A stretch of DNA of 64,000 bases from Mycolicibacterium insubricum. GTDB lineage: Bacteria; Actinomycetota; Actinomycetes; Mycobacteriales; Mycobacteriaceae. The notes under the pieces were generated by a model. That model saw only the letters and a list, made by a program, of their open reading frames with translations. It ran no database searches and was not told where the DNA came from. Positions 18,411 to 26,618 of this stretch are shown piece after piece. The stretch is taken from assembly GCF_010731615.1 (NCBI RefSeq), contig NZ_AP022618.1:3658001-3722000 (forward strand), read 5' to 3'. Each line of letters begins with the position of its first letter. Within the stretch, counting starts at the first letter, position 1. A program made the translations under genes and the position numbers.

Positions 18411-18597
18411 TGGTCGGTTCCGGCCCTCACCGGCTCCGCAAGCTCCACCGGCTCGGCCTACACCTCGATCCTGATGGTCGGTTCCGGCCCTCACCGGCTC
18501 CGCAAGCTCCACCGGCTCGGCCTACACCTCGATCCTGATGGTCGGTTCCGGCCTTCACCGGCTCCGCAAGCTCCGCCGGCTCGGCCTACACCTCGAT
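18394..18597. repeat. 64-bp direct tandem repeat, 3.2 copies, at a convergent gene junction
   Basis: Copies start at 18394, 18458 and 18522, with a 12-bp partial fourth at 18586. Copies 1 and 2 are identical over 64 bp; copy 3 differs at two positions. Each unit opens with CTACACCTCGATCCTGATGG. The stop codon of the plus-strand MFS gene lies in copy 1 and the stop of the minus-strand YhgE-like gene opens the partial copy 4. The array thus consists of duplicated gene-end sequence. It resembles mycobacterial MIRU/VNTR loci in size and in touching stop codons. Copy number is likely variable between strains. Confidence 0.93.
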
Positions 18598-20592
18598 GGG
18601 CGGGTACAGCCGTTCCATCGTGTACTGCCGGTTGCGCCGGGCCGCCCATGACGTGGCGGCCAGTGACACCGCCGTCAGGCCGAACAGCACGGCGACTGCG
18701 ACCCACAGCCGGGAGTCGATGCCGCCGACGGTCAGCTCGCGCAGGCCGTTGACGGCGTAGGTCATCGGGTCGAACGGGTGGATGTACTGGAACGGCTTGG
18801 CCGTGGTCTCCACCGGGTAGATCCCGCCGGCGGACACCAGCTGGAACATCAGGAACGCCAGCGTCACCACCCGGCCCACCGCCACCCCGAACAGCGCGTT
18901 GAACGCCTGGATGATGGCCAGGAACGCGGCCGAGATCAGGGTGAGGAAGGCGACCGTCGCAGTCGGGTACTTGGCCTGCAGACCCACGCCGAAGTGCACC
19001 ACGGTGTACATCACCACCACCTGGCACACCACGATCAGCATGGCCGGCCAGTACGACGCCAGCGTCACCCGCAGGGCACCCAGGCCGTGCACGATGGGGC
19101 GGGTCTGCAGCGGCTTGAGCTGCATCCAGATGATCAGCGTGCCGATGAACAGCGCCAGCGGCATGAAGAACGGTGCGAAGCCGGTGCCGAAGGTGGGCAC
19201 CGGATTGTGGTCGATCAGCTCCAGGGTCGCCGGCGCGGCCAGTGTCTTGGCGACGGTGTCGCGCTGCTCCGGCGTCCAGGACGGCACCTGGCTGGACCCC
19301 TCGCGCAGCTTGCCGGCCAGCTCCTGACTGCCGGCCTTGAGTTTTCCGGTGCCGTCGGCCAACTGCACAGCGCCGGTGCGCAGCTGGCCGCCGCCGGCCG
19401 CCAGCTTCACCAGGCCGCCGTTGAGCCGCTGCGCACCGGCGTCGAGCTCCCGGACACCGTCGCGCATGGACACCACATCGGCGCGCAGCTGCCCGTTGAC
19501 GGTCTTGGTCAGCAGCGTGCGCAGCTTGCTGTTGGGGTTGCCGAGGTCGGCCTCCAGCTTGGCCGCGTTGCCGCGCAGCTTGGCCAACCCCTCGTCGGTG
19601 GCCGGGTCGATGCCCCGCGCGGCCATCAGCCGCTGCGCGCCGGCCAGGAACTCCCCGGTGTGGTGCAGGGTCTCGTCGGGGCTGTTGCGCAGGGTGGCCA
19701 CCACCTGGTCGACGATGACGGCGGCCTGGGCGTAGTTGAGGTTCAGCGCAGCGATCCGGTCCGTCGTCGAGCGGACCGCCGTGGACAGGTGCTCGGCGGC
19801 GACGCCGACCTCGTCGGGGTCCAGCTGCGCGTTCGCGACATCACCGAGCACTTCGAGAAGCGGATCCGTCGCGGTGGTCACCGCATTGGACAGCTTGCGG
19901 GTGCCCACGGCCAGCTGCGCCGACCCGTCCCGCGCGCTGACCAGACCTGCGGACAGGGTGGTCGCACCAGTGGCGAGCTGGTGGGCACCGGTGTCCGCGG
20001 CAACCAGTCCGTTGTTGAGTGCATCGGCGCCGTCGGCGGCCTTGACCAGCCCGGCTCCGGCATCGGTCAGCCCGCTGAGCACGGTGCCCACCGAACGCTC
20101 CCCGATCTCGGCGTTGACCTTGTTGATCACCTCGCGGGCGGCGTTCTGCCCGATGATCGACGCCAGGTAGTTGTTGGCGCCGTTGAAGGTGAACTGGACA
20201 TTCGCCTGCCGGGGGTCTCCGCTGTTCGGCGAGGCGATCCGGGTGCTGAAGTCCTCGGGCAGGGTGATGGTGAAGTAGTAGCGGCCCGACGCCAGCCCGT
20301 CGGCGGCCTCGGTGGCATCCACCTCGGTCAGGTCCAGCTCGTGCGATTCCATCAGCGCGGCGGCCACCTGGTCGCCGGCGTGCAGCGGTTTCCCGTCCAC
20401 CACCGCGCCCCGGTCGGCGTTGACCAGCGCCACCGGCACCTTGTTGACCTCGTTGAACGGGTTCCAGAACGCCCACAGGTACATGGCGCCGTACAGCAGC
20501 GGCAGCAGGATGACCGTGACGATCGCGATCCGCGGCAATGCGCCCCGGCTGAACCGCTTGATGTCGGTGCCCAGTGACATTCCGGCAAGCAT
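18586..20592 (-). CDS. YhgE/Pip-family membrane protein (ABC-2-like)
   Basis: A 668-residue membrane protein with one N-terminal helix (IAIVTVILLPLLYGAMYLWAF). A long extracytoplasmic region follows, with repeated Ala/Gly-rich heptad segments (DGADALNNGL, TGAHQLATGATTL, LDAGAQRLNGGL, LADGTGKLKAGS). At least five C-terminal helices from about residue 470 complete it. This is the YhgE/Pip layout, related to ABC-2 permeases and to proteins linked to type VII secretion or phage receptors. ATG 20592 has a GGGAG site; ATG 20580 is an alternative. It follows the ATPase-like gene by 2 bp and is probably translated with it. The C-terminal IEV-stop lies in the partial repeat copy. Confidence 0.82.
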   Translation of the reverse strand: MLAGMSLGTDIKRFSRGALPRIAIVTVILLPLLYGAMYLWAFWNPFNEVNKVPVALVNADRGAVVDGKPLHAGDQVAAALMESHELDLTEVDATEAADGLASGRYYFTITLPEDFSTRIASPNSGDPRQANVQFTFNGANNYLASIIGQNAAREVINKVNAEIGERSVGTVLSGLTDAGAGLVKAADGADALNNGLVAADTGAHQLATGATTLSAGLVSARDGSAQLAVGTRKLSNAVTTATDPLLEVLGDVANAQLDPDEVGVAAEHLSTAVRSTTDRIAALNLNYAQAAVIVDQVVATLRNSPDETLHHTGEFLAGAQRLMAARGIDPATDEGLAKLRGNAAKLEADLGNPNSKLRTLLTKTVNGQLRADVVSMRDGVRELDAGAQRLNGGLVKLAAGGGQLRTGAVQLADGTGKLKAGSQELAGKLREGSSQVPSWTPEQRDTVAKTLAAPATLELIDHNPVPTFGTGFAPFFMPLALFIGTLIIWMQLKPLQTRPIVHGLGALRVTLASYWPAMLIVVCQVVVMYTVVHFGVGLQAKYPTATVAFLTLISAAFLAIIQAFNALFGVAVGRVVTLAFLMFQLVSAGGIYPVETTAKPFQYIHPFDPMTYAVNGLRELTVGGIDSRLWVAVAVLFGLTAVSLAATSWAARRNRQYTMERLYPPIEV

Positions 20593-20594
20593 GG

Positions 20595-21395
20595 CTACCG
20601 GTCTCCCTTCGATTTGCCGGCGAGTTCGATCCGCGACACGTTGGCCACCCGGATCTGCGCGTGCACGTCGTGACCGGTCAGCTCGTTGCATGTGCTGGTG
20701 ACCACCGTCTGGCTGCGGCCGAGGGCGATCAGCCGTTCCACCAGCACGTCGCGGTCCTCGTCGCTGGTGACCTTGTCGAGATTGCCCACCACCAGCAGTT
20801 CTGGGGTGTTGATGTTGGCCACCGCGATCCGCAGCAGCATCCGGTCCAGCTCGCTGACCTCGCCGACGTATTCGTCCAGCGGCGGCATCTCCAGGTCGCC
20901 GAACACCGGGCCGCAGACCCGCCGGCGCACCTGCTCGTCGGCCCGCGGCACCATCCGGTACCACGGTGAGTTCCACCGGACCTGTTCGGTGAGCAGGTCA
21001 CGGACGGTCACCGACTCGTAGACGTTGTCCAGTTCGCCGATGCCGGCCAGCGCACTATGGGCGAAGATGTCGGTGGCGCGGGTGCGGCCGAACACGCTCA
21101 GCGTCCCGGATTTGGGGCGCATCCGGCCGGCCAGCGTCATCTGCAGGGCGGTGCGCCCCGAGCCGGCCTCGCACAGCAACACGGTCACCCCGCCCTCGTC
21201 GATGTCGAGGTCGACGGGTCCGTAGACCGGCCCCCACGGGCCGTTGACCCGGATGCCGCGGGCGACGACGGCGACCACCGGCGCCGCCTCCGTCTGCCCC
21301 GGCCCGGATACCGGTCCGGCCACGGATTCACTCACGGACTGACCTCCCATCGGCGGGCTGGGCCCGACGCCGTTTCCCGATCCGGCCAATCCCAT
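20595..21395 (-). CDS. degenerate ABC-type ATPase-like protein
   Basis: A 266-residue protein with a Gly/Pro/Ser-rich N-terminus (about 1-38) and an ABC-ATPase-like domain. The Walker A position reads EAGSGRTAL with Arg where Lys is expected. The Walker B region reads ELLVVGNLDKV without the Asp-Glu pair, and the signature region VGEVSELDRM lacks LSGGQ. The fold looks like an ABC nucleotide-binding domain that may bind ATP weakly or not hydrolyse it. ATG 21395 has GGAGAG 7 bp upstream. It lies 2 bp before the YhgE-like gene, so a regulatory or scaffold partner of that membrane protein is likely. Confidence 0.75.
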   Translation of the reverse strand: MGLAGSGNGVGPSPPMGGQSVSESVAGPVSGPGQTEAAPVVAVVARGIRVNGPWGPVYGPVDLDIDEGGVTVLLCEAGSGRTALQMTLAGRMRPKSGTLSVFGRTRATDIFAHSALAGIGELDNVYESVTVRDLLTEQVRWNSPWYRMVPRADEQVRRRVCGPVFGDLEMPPLDEYVGEVSELDRMLLRIAVANINTPELLVVGNLDKVTSDEDRDVLVERLIALGRSQTVVTSTCNELTGHDVHAQIRVANVSRIELAGKSKGDR

Positions 21396-21608
21396 CACAT
21401 CTCTCCTCGACCTGCGGGAACGTCGGGGATGACGGGACGTCGCGGCACCGCGATGAGTACCCGACTTGCAAAATATGGAAACGATATTTCCGCTGGTGGT
21501 AGCGTCTCGGTGCGGTTCACGCCGGGCGCTGCCGGAGCCAACCCCAGCAGCCGGGGAGTACCGTCGTTTGCGCACATGTCGACGCCGAGCAGGAGGTAAC
21601 CCCGGGCA

Positions 21609-22466
21609 ATGCCGAAATTGTCCAGGCGCTCGGCGCGGCCGTCGAAGCGGGATGGGACCGCCGCCGGCGCCCGACCCGACGACACCGAGCTCATCGAGGC
21701 CGAGCTGATCAAGGCCGATGTGCTGGCGCTGGCCGCCGAGGCCGAGGCCGAAGCGGCCGAGGCCGAAGCCGAAGCCGCCCGGGCGCGCGCCGCGCTGCTC
21801 GACCACGCCGATGCCGCCGACGACGTTCCCGCTGAACCGCCGGTCACGACCTGGGAGCCCAGCGCCGAGGAGCTGGCCGCCGACGCTGAATCCGCCTCCG
21901 ATATCGAGGCGGACGACGACGGCGTTGACAGCACCGACGAAGACGAAACGCCCGGCGACAAGGCTGCCCCGCGACGCCTGGCCGCGATCTGGCCGTGGCT
22001 GGCGGCGGCCGTGGCCGCCGTCCTCACCGGTGCGCTGATCGGCGTCAGTGTCTTCCTGGTCTGGCACCACCGCGAGCAGGACGCCGTCCAGACGCGCCGG
22101 GCCGAATTCGTCGCCGCCGCCAACACCGGGGTGGTCAACCTGCTGTCCATGGACTTCAGCAAGGGCGACGCCGACCTTCAGCGCCTGATCGACAGCACCA
22201 CCGGTGAGTTCCGGTCGGACTTCGAGAACACCCGCGGCGCCTTCCTGAACGTGCTGCGGGCATCCAAGGCCACCACCACCGCCACCATCAAGGAAAGCGC
22301 CGTCGCGCAGATGGGCCGGGACTCCGCACTCGTGCTCGTCGCCGCCGGTTCGGAGGTCTCGAACACCGCGGCCGCCAAGCAACCACCGCGAGCCTGGCGG
22401 CTGGCGGTGACCGTCCGTCGTGACGGAGACCAGATCAAGATGTCGAAGGTGGAGTTCGTGCTGTGA
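21609..22466 (+). CDS. Mce-associated membrane protein
   Basis: A 285-residue protein. It has an Ala/Glu/Arg-rich charged N-terminal region with a likely coiled coil (AAEAEAEAAEAEAEAARARA, about 43-62), then an acidic linker. A single transmembrane helix (LAAAVAAVLTGALIGVSVFLVW, about 137-158) and an extracytoplasmic domain typical of Mce-associated (Mas) proteins follow. Mas proteins accompany Mce lipid importers, but no mce operon is in this window, so it is an orphan Mas. ATG 21609 has AGGAGGTAA upstream. It overlaps the next Mas gene by 4 bp and is divergent from the ATPase-like gene across a 213-bp promoter region containing GGAAA-N5-TTTCC at 21477-21491. Confidence 0.83.
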   Translation: MPKLSRRSARPSKRDGTAAGARPDDTELIEAELIKADVLALAAEAEAEAAEAEAEAARARAALLDHADAADDVPAEPPVTTWEPSAEELAADAESASDIEADDDGVDSTDEDETPGDKAAPRRLAAIWPWLAAAVAAVLTGALIGVSVFLVWHHREQDAVQTRRAEFVAAANTGVVNLLSMDFSKGDADLQRLIDSTTGEFRSDFENTRGAFLNVLRASKATTTATIKESAVAQMGRDSALVLVAAGSEVSNTAAAKQPPRAWRLAVTVRRDGDQIKMSKVEFVL

Positions 22467-23152
22467 ACACTCCCGAGACGCCAACCGGACGGAAGACGAC
22501 CATCGACACCCAGCCCAGCACCGATGTGCCGGACGTCATCGAGGACGAGACCACCGAGGCAGCCACCGAGGAGGCCGCCGGTGACACCGCCGACGCCGCA
22601 CACACCGCCGACGACGCGCAGGAGTTCGACGAAGCGTTCGACGAGGCCGCTGCCGAGAGTGCGCGGCGCTGGGGCCGGATCGGCGCAATCGTCCTGGCCG
22701 TACTGCTGGTGATCTCCGCGATCACCGCCGCGACCCTGTATTTCGTGGTGTACCAGCCCGATCAGGCCACCGGGCCCAGAGCCCAGGACGCGGTGCTGGC
22801 CGATGCGAAGGCCGGTGCCGCCGCGGTCCTGTCCTATTCGCCGGACTCCCTCGAAGGCGATCTGAGCAAGGCGAAATCACACCTGACCGGTGAATTCCTG
22901 AACTATTACTCCGATTTCGTGGAGAGCACGGTCCGCCCGGCGGTCCGCACCAAGCATGTGTCGACCAGCGCTGAGGTGGTGCGGGCGGCCATCATCGAGA
23001 TGCACCCAACCACGGCAAAGGTTCTCGCCTTCGTCAATCAGGCCACCACCAGCGACACTCTGGTCAGCCCCAAGGTGTCGCAGAGCAGTATCCGGATGGA
23101 GTTGCAGAAGGTCGGCAGCAGCTGGCTGATATCGGATTTCAAACCGGTCTGA
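22463..23152 (+). CDS. Mce-associated membrane protein
   Basis: A 229-residue paralogue of the upstream gene. It has an acidic Thr/Glu/Asp/Ala-rich cytoplasmic tail (1-66), one transmembrane helix (IGAIVLAVLLVISAITAATLYFVVY) and an outer domain ending SSIRMELQKVGSSWLISDFKPV, the typical Mas C-terminal strand pattern. GTG 22463 overlaps the upstream stop (GTGA type), so both proteins are translationally coupled and may form a hetero-oligomer. A role in stabilising an Mce transporter encoded elsewhere is inferred from family context. Confidence 0.84.
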   Translation: MNTPETPTGRKTTIDTQPSTDVPDVIEDETTEAATEEAAGDTADAAHTADDAQEFDEAFDEAAAESARRWGRIGAIVLAVLLVISAITAATLYFVVYQPDQATGPRAQDAVLADAKAGAAAVLSYSPDSLEGDLSKAKSHLTGEFLNYYSDFVESTVRPAVRTKHVSTSAEVVRAAIIEMHPTTAKVLAFVNQATTSDTLVSPKVSQSSIRMELQKVGSSWLISDFKPV

Positions 23153-23157
23153 CGCCC

Positions 23158-23793
23158 TCAGCTCACCTCGACCACACCCACGTACTCCCCCACGAACAGC
23201 GACGGGTATACCCCGGTCCCGGCTTCGGACATCCAGTCGGCCGCCGGATCGTGACGGCGCACCCAGGCCCGGGCGCTGGCCTCGTCGTCGGCCTCCTGCA
23301 GGATCAGCACCTCGCCCGGGTCGTCGAATGCGCCGAACACCCAGACCTTCCGGATGCCGGCCCCGGCGAACTCCGCGCTCGACGCCCGGATCCGGGCGGT
23401 CAGCCAGCCCACGTCGTCGACCGACGCCATCGCCGCGATGACAGCGTGCCCGCCCGGGTCGGGTTCCCGGTGTTCGGTGAAGTCGAAGCGCGCCAGGATT
23501 TCTCCGGCGAACACCGCCGGGAAGTCGGTGATCCCGACGGCGTCGAACCACTCGTGGAACACCCCGGAGCGCAGCAGCTCGGTGATCGGTTCGCGGCTGC
23601 GCACGCCGAGCATCACCAGTACCCGGCCGGGATCCCGGATGGACCGGTAGACCATGGCGTGATGCGCCCCGAGATCGACCAGGCGGTCGCGGTTGCGTAC
23701 CAGCAACGGGCGTACCCGGTCGGGATCGGGAATCCGGAAGTCCGAGGCGAGCACCAGTGAATGGCGGTACACGTCGGAGAAGGGCACCCTCAC
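23158..23793 (-). CDS. conserved hypothetical protein with two similar halves
   Basis: A 211-residue soluble protein not recognised as a named family. Its two halves align with each other: HHAMVYRSIRDPGRVLVMLG... ending FPAVFAGEILARFDF, and IRKVWVFGAFDDPGEVLILQ... ending YPSLFVGEYVGVVEV. The pattern of beta strands and helices suggests a duplicated ferredoxin-like (dimeric alpha/beta barrel) fold, like small antibiotic-monooxygenase or muconolactone-isomerase proteins, but no catalytic residues are evident. It is downstream of the FadD gene on the same strand with a 33-bp gap. It converges with the Mas operon. Confidence 0.65.
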   Translation of the reverse strand: MRVPFSDVYRHSLVLASDFRIPDPDRVRPLLVRNRDRLVDLGAHHAMVYRSIRDPGRVLVMLGVRSREPITELLRSGVFHEWFDAVGITDFPAVFAGEILARFDFTEHREPDPGGHAVIAAMASVDDVGWLTARIRASSAEFAGAGIRKVWVFGAFDDPGEVLILQEADDEASARAWVRRHDPAADWMSEAGTGVYPSLFVGEYVGVVEVS

Positions 23794-23826
23794 ATCGTCG
23801 CCGCGCCCCGGGTTTACCGCAAGTGG

Positions 23827-25284
23827 TTAGCGCAGCAGGTCCTTCTGCACCTTGCCGGTGGCGCCCAGCGGCAGCGCGTCGAGGAAGACCACCGTCCGCG
23901 GCGCCTTGTAGCCGGCCATCCGGTCCTTGCTCCACCGGATCAACTCGGCCTCGGTGACCGAGTCGGCGCCGGCAGCGCGCACGACGAATGCCTTGCCCAC
24001 CTGGCCCATCCGCTCGTCGGGGGTGCCGATGACGGCCACCTGGTCGACACCGGGATGTTCCAGCAGGTACCCCTCGATCTCCGCCGGGTAGGCGTTGAAC
24101 CCGCCGACGATGAACATGTCCTTCTTGCGCCCGACGATCCGCAGCCGCCCGCTGTCGGTGAACTCACCGAGATCCCCGGTGTGCAGCCAGCCGTCGGCGT
24201 CGATGGCCGCGGCGGTGGCCTCGGGGTCGTCGAGATAGCCGGCCATCACGCCGTAGCCTCGGACCAGCACCTCGCCGTCGTCGGCGATGCGGACCTCCAC
24301 CGACTCGCACGGCAGGCCCGCGGTGGTAGCCACGTCGGCGAACGAGTCACCGGGGCGCGACAGCGTGACATTGCCCGCCTCGGTGAGCCCGTAACCGGTC
24401 ATCAGGGTCTGGAACGGCAACTCTTCGTGGATGCGGCGGACCAGGTCGACCGGGATGTCCGCGGCCCCGGTGACCCCGGCGCGCAGCGTCGAGAGCCCGG
24501 ATTTGTCGGCGACGGCCAGCAGTGAGTAGTAGAGCGTCGGCGGTCCGGGCAGCATGGTGACGCGTTCGCTCTCGATGAGGGCGACCACGGTGTCGGGGTC
24601 GAATACCGCCACCGGGAGCATGGTCGCGCCGCGCAGCAGCGAGGCCACCAGCCCGGCCTTGAGTCCGAAGGTGTGGAAGTACGGGTTGACCATCAGATAG
24701 CGGTCGCCGCGGCGCAGGTCGGCCAGCGCGGCCCACTCCTCGTACATCCGCAGCGTCTGCCGGTGATTCATCATGGCGCCCTTGGGCCGCCCGGTGGTGC
24801 CCGAGGTGTAGATGACGTCACAGATGTCGTCACCGCTGAGCCAGTCCGCCGGCTCGACGGCGAACGGCGCTGCCTCGGTGAGGAAGTCGGACTTCACGTC
24901 GACGACGCGGACGCCTGGGAGCTCGAAATCCTGTCCCAGGAAACCCTTCTGGACCAGCACCACCCGGGCGCCGCTGCGGGCCACCACGTCGGCGGCCTCC
25001 TCCGGCCGGAATCGGGTGTTGACCGGGACCAGGACCGCGCCGGCGGTCATGATGCCGAAGGCGGCGATGATCCACTCGGCGCTGTTGGGCGCCCACAGCG
25101 CCACCCGGTCCCCCTTGGCCACCCCGATACCCGCGAGCGCGCCCGCCGCGAGGCGGACGCGCTCGGCGAGTTCGGTGAAGGACAACCGCAACGGACCGTC
25201 GACGACGGCCTCGGCCGCGCCGAAGCGGTCCGCTGCGCTCAAGACCATCTCGGGGATGGTCTGCCACGGTTGCCCCGGGGTCAC
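23827..25284 (-). CDS. acyl-CoA synthetase, FadD3-like
   Basis: A 485-residue adenylate-forming CoA ligase. The P-loop YTSGTTGRPKG is at about residues 159-169, with MTGYGLTEAG, GWLHTGDLGEF and the C-terminal lysine motif LGATGKVQKDLL. The stretches NPYFHTFGLKAGL, LPGPPTLYYSLL and VRGYGVMAGYLDDPEATAAAIDADGWLHTGD closely recall mycobacterial FadD3, the ligase for the steroid C/D-ring propionate HIP. That suggests a cyclic propionate or related acid, but specificity is inferred. The ATG overlaps the upstream amidohydrolase stop by 4 bp (25281-25284), so the two enzymes are co-translated. Confidence 0.86.
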   Translation of the reverse strand: MTPGQPWQTIPEMVLSAADRFGAAEAVVDGPLRLSFTELAERVRLAAGALAGIGVAKGDRVALWAPNSAEWIIAAFGIMTAGAVLVPVNTRFRPEEAADVVARSGARVVLVQKGFLGQDFELPGVRVVDVKSDFLTEAAPFAVEPADWLSGDDICDVIYTSGTTGRPKGAMMNHRQTLRMYEEWAALADLRRGDRYLMVNPYFHTFGLKAGLVASLLRGATMLPVAVFDPDTVVALIESERVTMLPGPPTLYYSLLAVADKSGLSTLRAGVTGAADIPVDLVRRIHEELPFQTLMTGYGLTEAGNVTLSRPGDSFADVATTAGLPCESVEVRIADDGEVLVRGYGVMAGYLDDPEATAAAIDADGWLHTGDLGEFTDSGRLRIVGRKKDMFIVGGFNAYPAEIEGYLLEHPGVDQVAVIGTPDERMGQVGKAFVVRAAGADSVTEAELIRWSKDRMAGYKAPRTVVFLDALPLGATGKVQKDLLR

Positions 25285-26471
25285 ACCGTCACGAGGCGAG
25301 ACAGGTTGCCGCCCATGATCTTCGCCTGGTCCTCGACCGAGAGGTGCTCCAGCGCGGTGACATAGTGCGTCGGCTCGGCCAGGCCCTCAGGGTGCGGCCA
25401 GTCCGAACCGTAGAGCACCTGGTCCACGCCGATCAGGTTGATCAGCTCGTCGATGCCCTCTTCGTAGAACGGGCTGACGTAGATGCGGTTCTTGATCTCC
25501 TCGATCGGGTTGCCCAGGAACGCCTCGGGGGCCTTCTTGTACACCTCGGCCATCGAATCCAGCAGCGGGAACATCCATTTCGAGCCGGCCTCGACGATGC
25601 CGACCTTCAGCTTCGGGTGCCGGAACAGCGCGCCGTGGATGACCCAGGAGGCCACGGCGTCCTGGATCGGGCGCCACTCGTTGAGGATCGACATGGCGTT
25701 GGTCTGGAACGGCAGCATCTCCTCCGCCGCGCCGTCCCACTCCGAGGTGTAGCGCGAGTAACCGCTGTCGGAGGAGTGCATGCCGACGAACACGTCGTAC
25801 TCCACGCACTTGGCCCAGAACGGGTCGAACTCCGGCAGCGCGAACGAGCGCGGGCCGCGGAAACCGGGCACCGGCGCGGGCCGCACCAGGATGGCGCGGG
25901 CACCGCGCTTGACGGCCCAGTCCAGTTCCTCGATGGCCTTCTCCACGATCGGCAGCGTGATGACCGGGGTGGTGAAGATGCGGTTCTGGTAGTTGAAGCC
26001 CCAGACCTCGTCGAGCCACTGGTTCAGCGAGTGGATGAGCACGTGGATGGCCACCGGATCGTCGCGCAGCCGCTCCTCGATGAGGCTGGCCAGCGTCGGG
26101 AACATCAGCGAGCGGTCGACGCCGAGCTGGTCCATCAGCTCCAGTCGCGGCGCGGGCTCGAAGAACGCGGGGATGGAGCGCATCGGCTCACCGAACAGCT
26201 CCCGCTTGCTCTTGCCGTCGGGGTTGCCGAACTTGAAGTACTCCTCCCAGGCGCCGGGCTTGGCGACGACGGAGAAGGTCGGGTTGGGGATGTAGTTGCT
26301 GATCTGCCCGCGGACGGCGATCTTGGTACGCCCGTTGACCTCGACGTACTGGACGATGTCCTTGTACTCCTTGGGCAGGTACTTGGTCAGCGCCTCCGGC
26401 GGTTCGTAGAGGTGGTTGTCCGCATCGAACAGCGGAAACGGGATGTCGACCTTGTGCGAAAGTTGGCCCAT
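25281..26471 (-). CDS. amidohydrolase family protein (amidohydrolase 2 / ACMSD-like)
   Basis: A 396-residue TIM-barrel metal-dependent hydrolase or decarboxylase of the amidohydrolase-2 family. It has the N-terminal DADNHLYEP motif (DxH-type variant), an internal HSSDSGYSRY region, and the C-terminal YGSDWPHPEGL metal-ligand motif. Relatives in mycobacteria sit in steroid and terpenoid degradation clusters and may hydrolyse or decarboxylate ring-derived acids. ATG 26471 is preceded by AGGAG with a 7-bp spacer. It heads an operon with the FadD3-like ligase. A 15-bp palindrome at 26494-26508 lies about 22 bp upstream of its start and is its likely operator. Confidence 0.85.
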   Translation of the reverse strand: MGQLSHKVDIPFPLFDADNHLYEPPEALTKYLPKEYKDIVQYVEVNGRTKIAVRGQISNYIPNPTFSVVAKPGAWEEYFKFGNPDGKSKRELFGEPMRSIPAFFEPAPRLELMDQLGVDRSLMFPTLASLIEERLRDDPVAIHVLIHSLNQWLDEVWGFNYQNRIFTTPVITLPIVEKAIEELDWAVKRGARAILVRPAPVPGFRGPRSFALPEFDPFWAKCVEYDVFVGMHSSDSGYSRYTSEWDGAAEEMLPFQTNAMSILNEWRPIQDAVASWVIHGALFRHPKLKVGIVEAGSKWMFPLLDSMAEVYKKAPEAFLGNPIEEIKNRIYVSPFYEEGIDELINLIGVDQVLYGSDWPHPEGLAEPTHYVTALEHLSVEDQAKIMGGNLSRLVTV

Positions 26472-26493
26472 GCGAATGCTCCTATCCGTTCGG

Positions 26494-26508
26494 GAGAATC
26501 ATATTCTC
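26494..26508. promoter_or_regulatory. palindromic operator GAGAAT-N3-ATTCTC
   Basis: Perfect 6-bp arms around CAT, AT-rich in a GC-rich background, immediately upstream of the ribosome site of the amidohydrolase-FadD operon. TetR-family binding is likely. No regulator gene sits beside it, so the regulator is distant. Confidence 0.5.
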
Positions 26509-26618
26509 ACAGGTCCGCGGAAAGCAATAAGCGACGCCTCCAGCCGGCTCGCATGCACTCGGCTTTGTACGCAAGGAGCATGTCGAACGGCTCGCCGAGG
26601 CCGACCAAACCGTCGGCC

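Noticed and set aside
18474..18752. Small plus-strand frame with repeated VGSGPHRLRKLHRLG-like sequence
   Set aside because: It only translates the 64-bp DNA repeat, whose length is not a multiple of three, and runs antisense into the YhgE-like gene.
26472..26618. Possible gene remnant on the minus strand (DGLVGLGEPFDMLLAYK-like reading) between thioesterase and amidohydrolase
   Set aside because: Only about 40 codons, no ribosome site, no family recognised; not enough to call a pseudogene.
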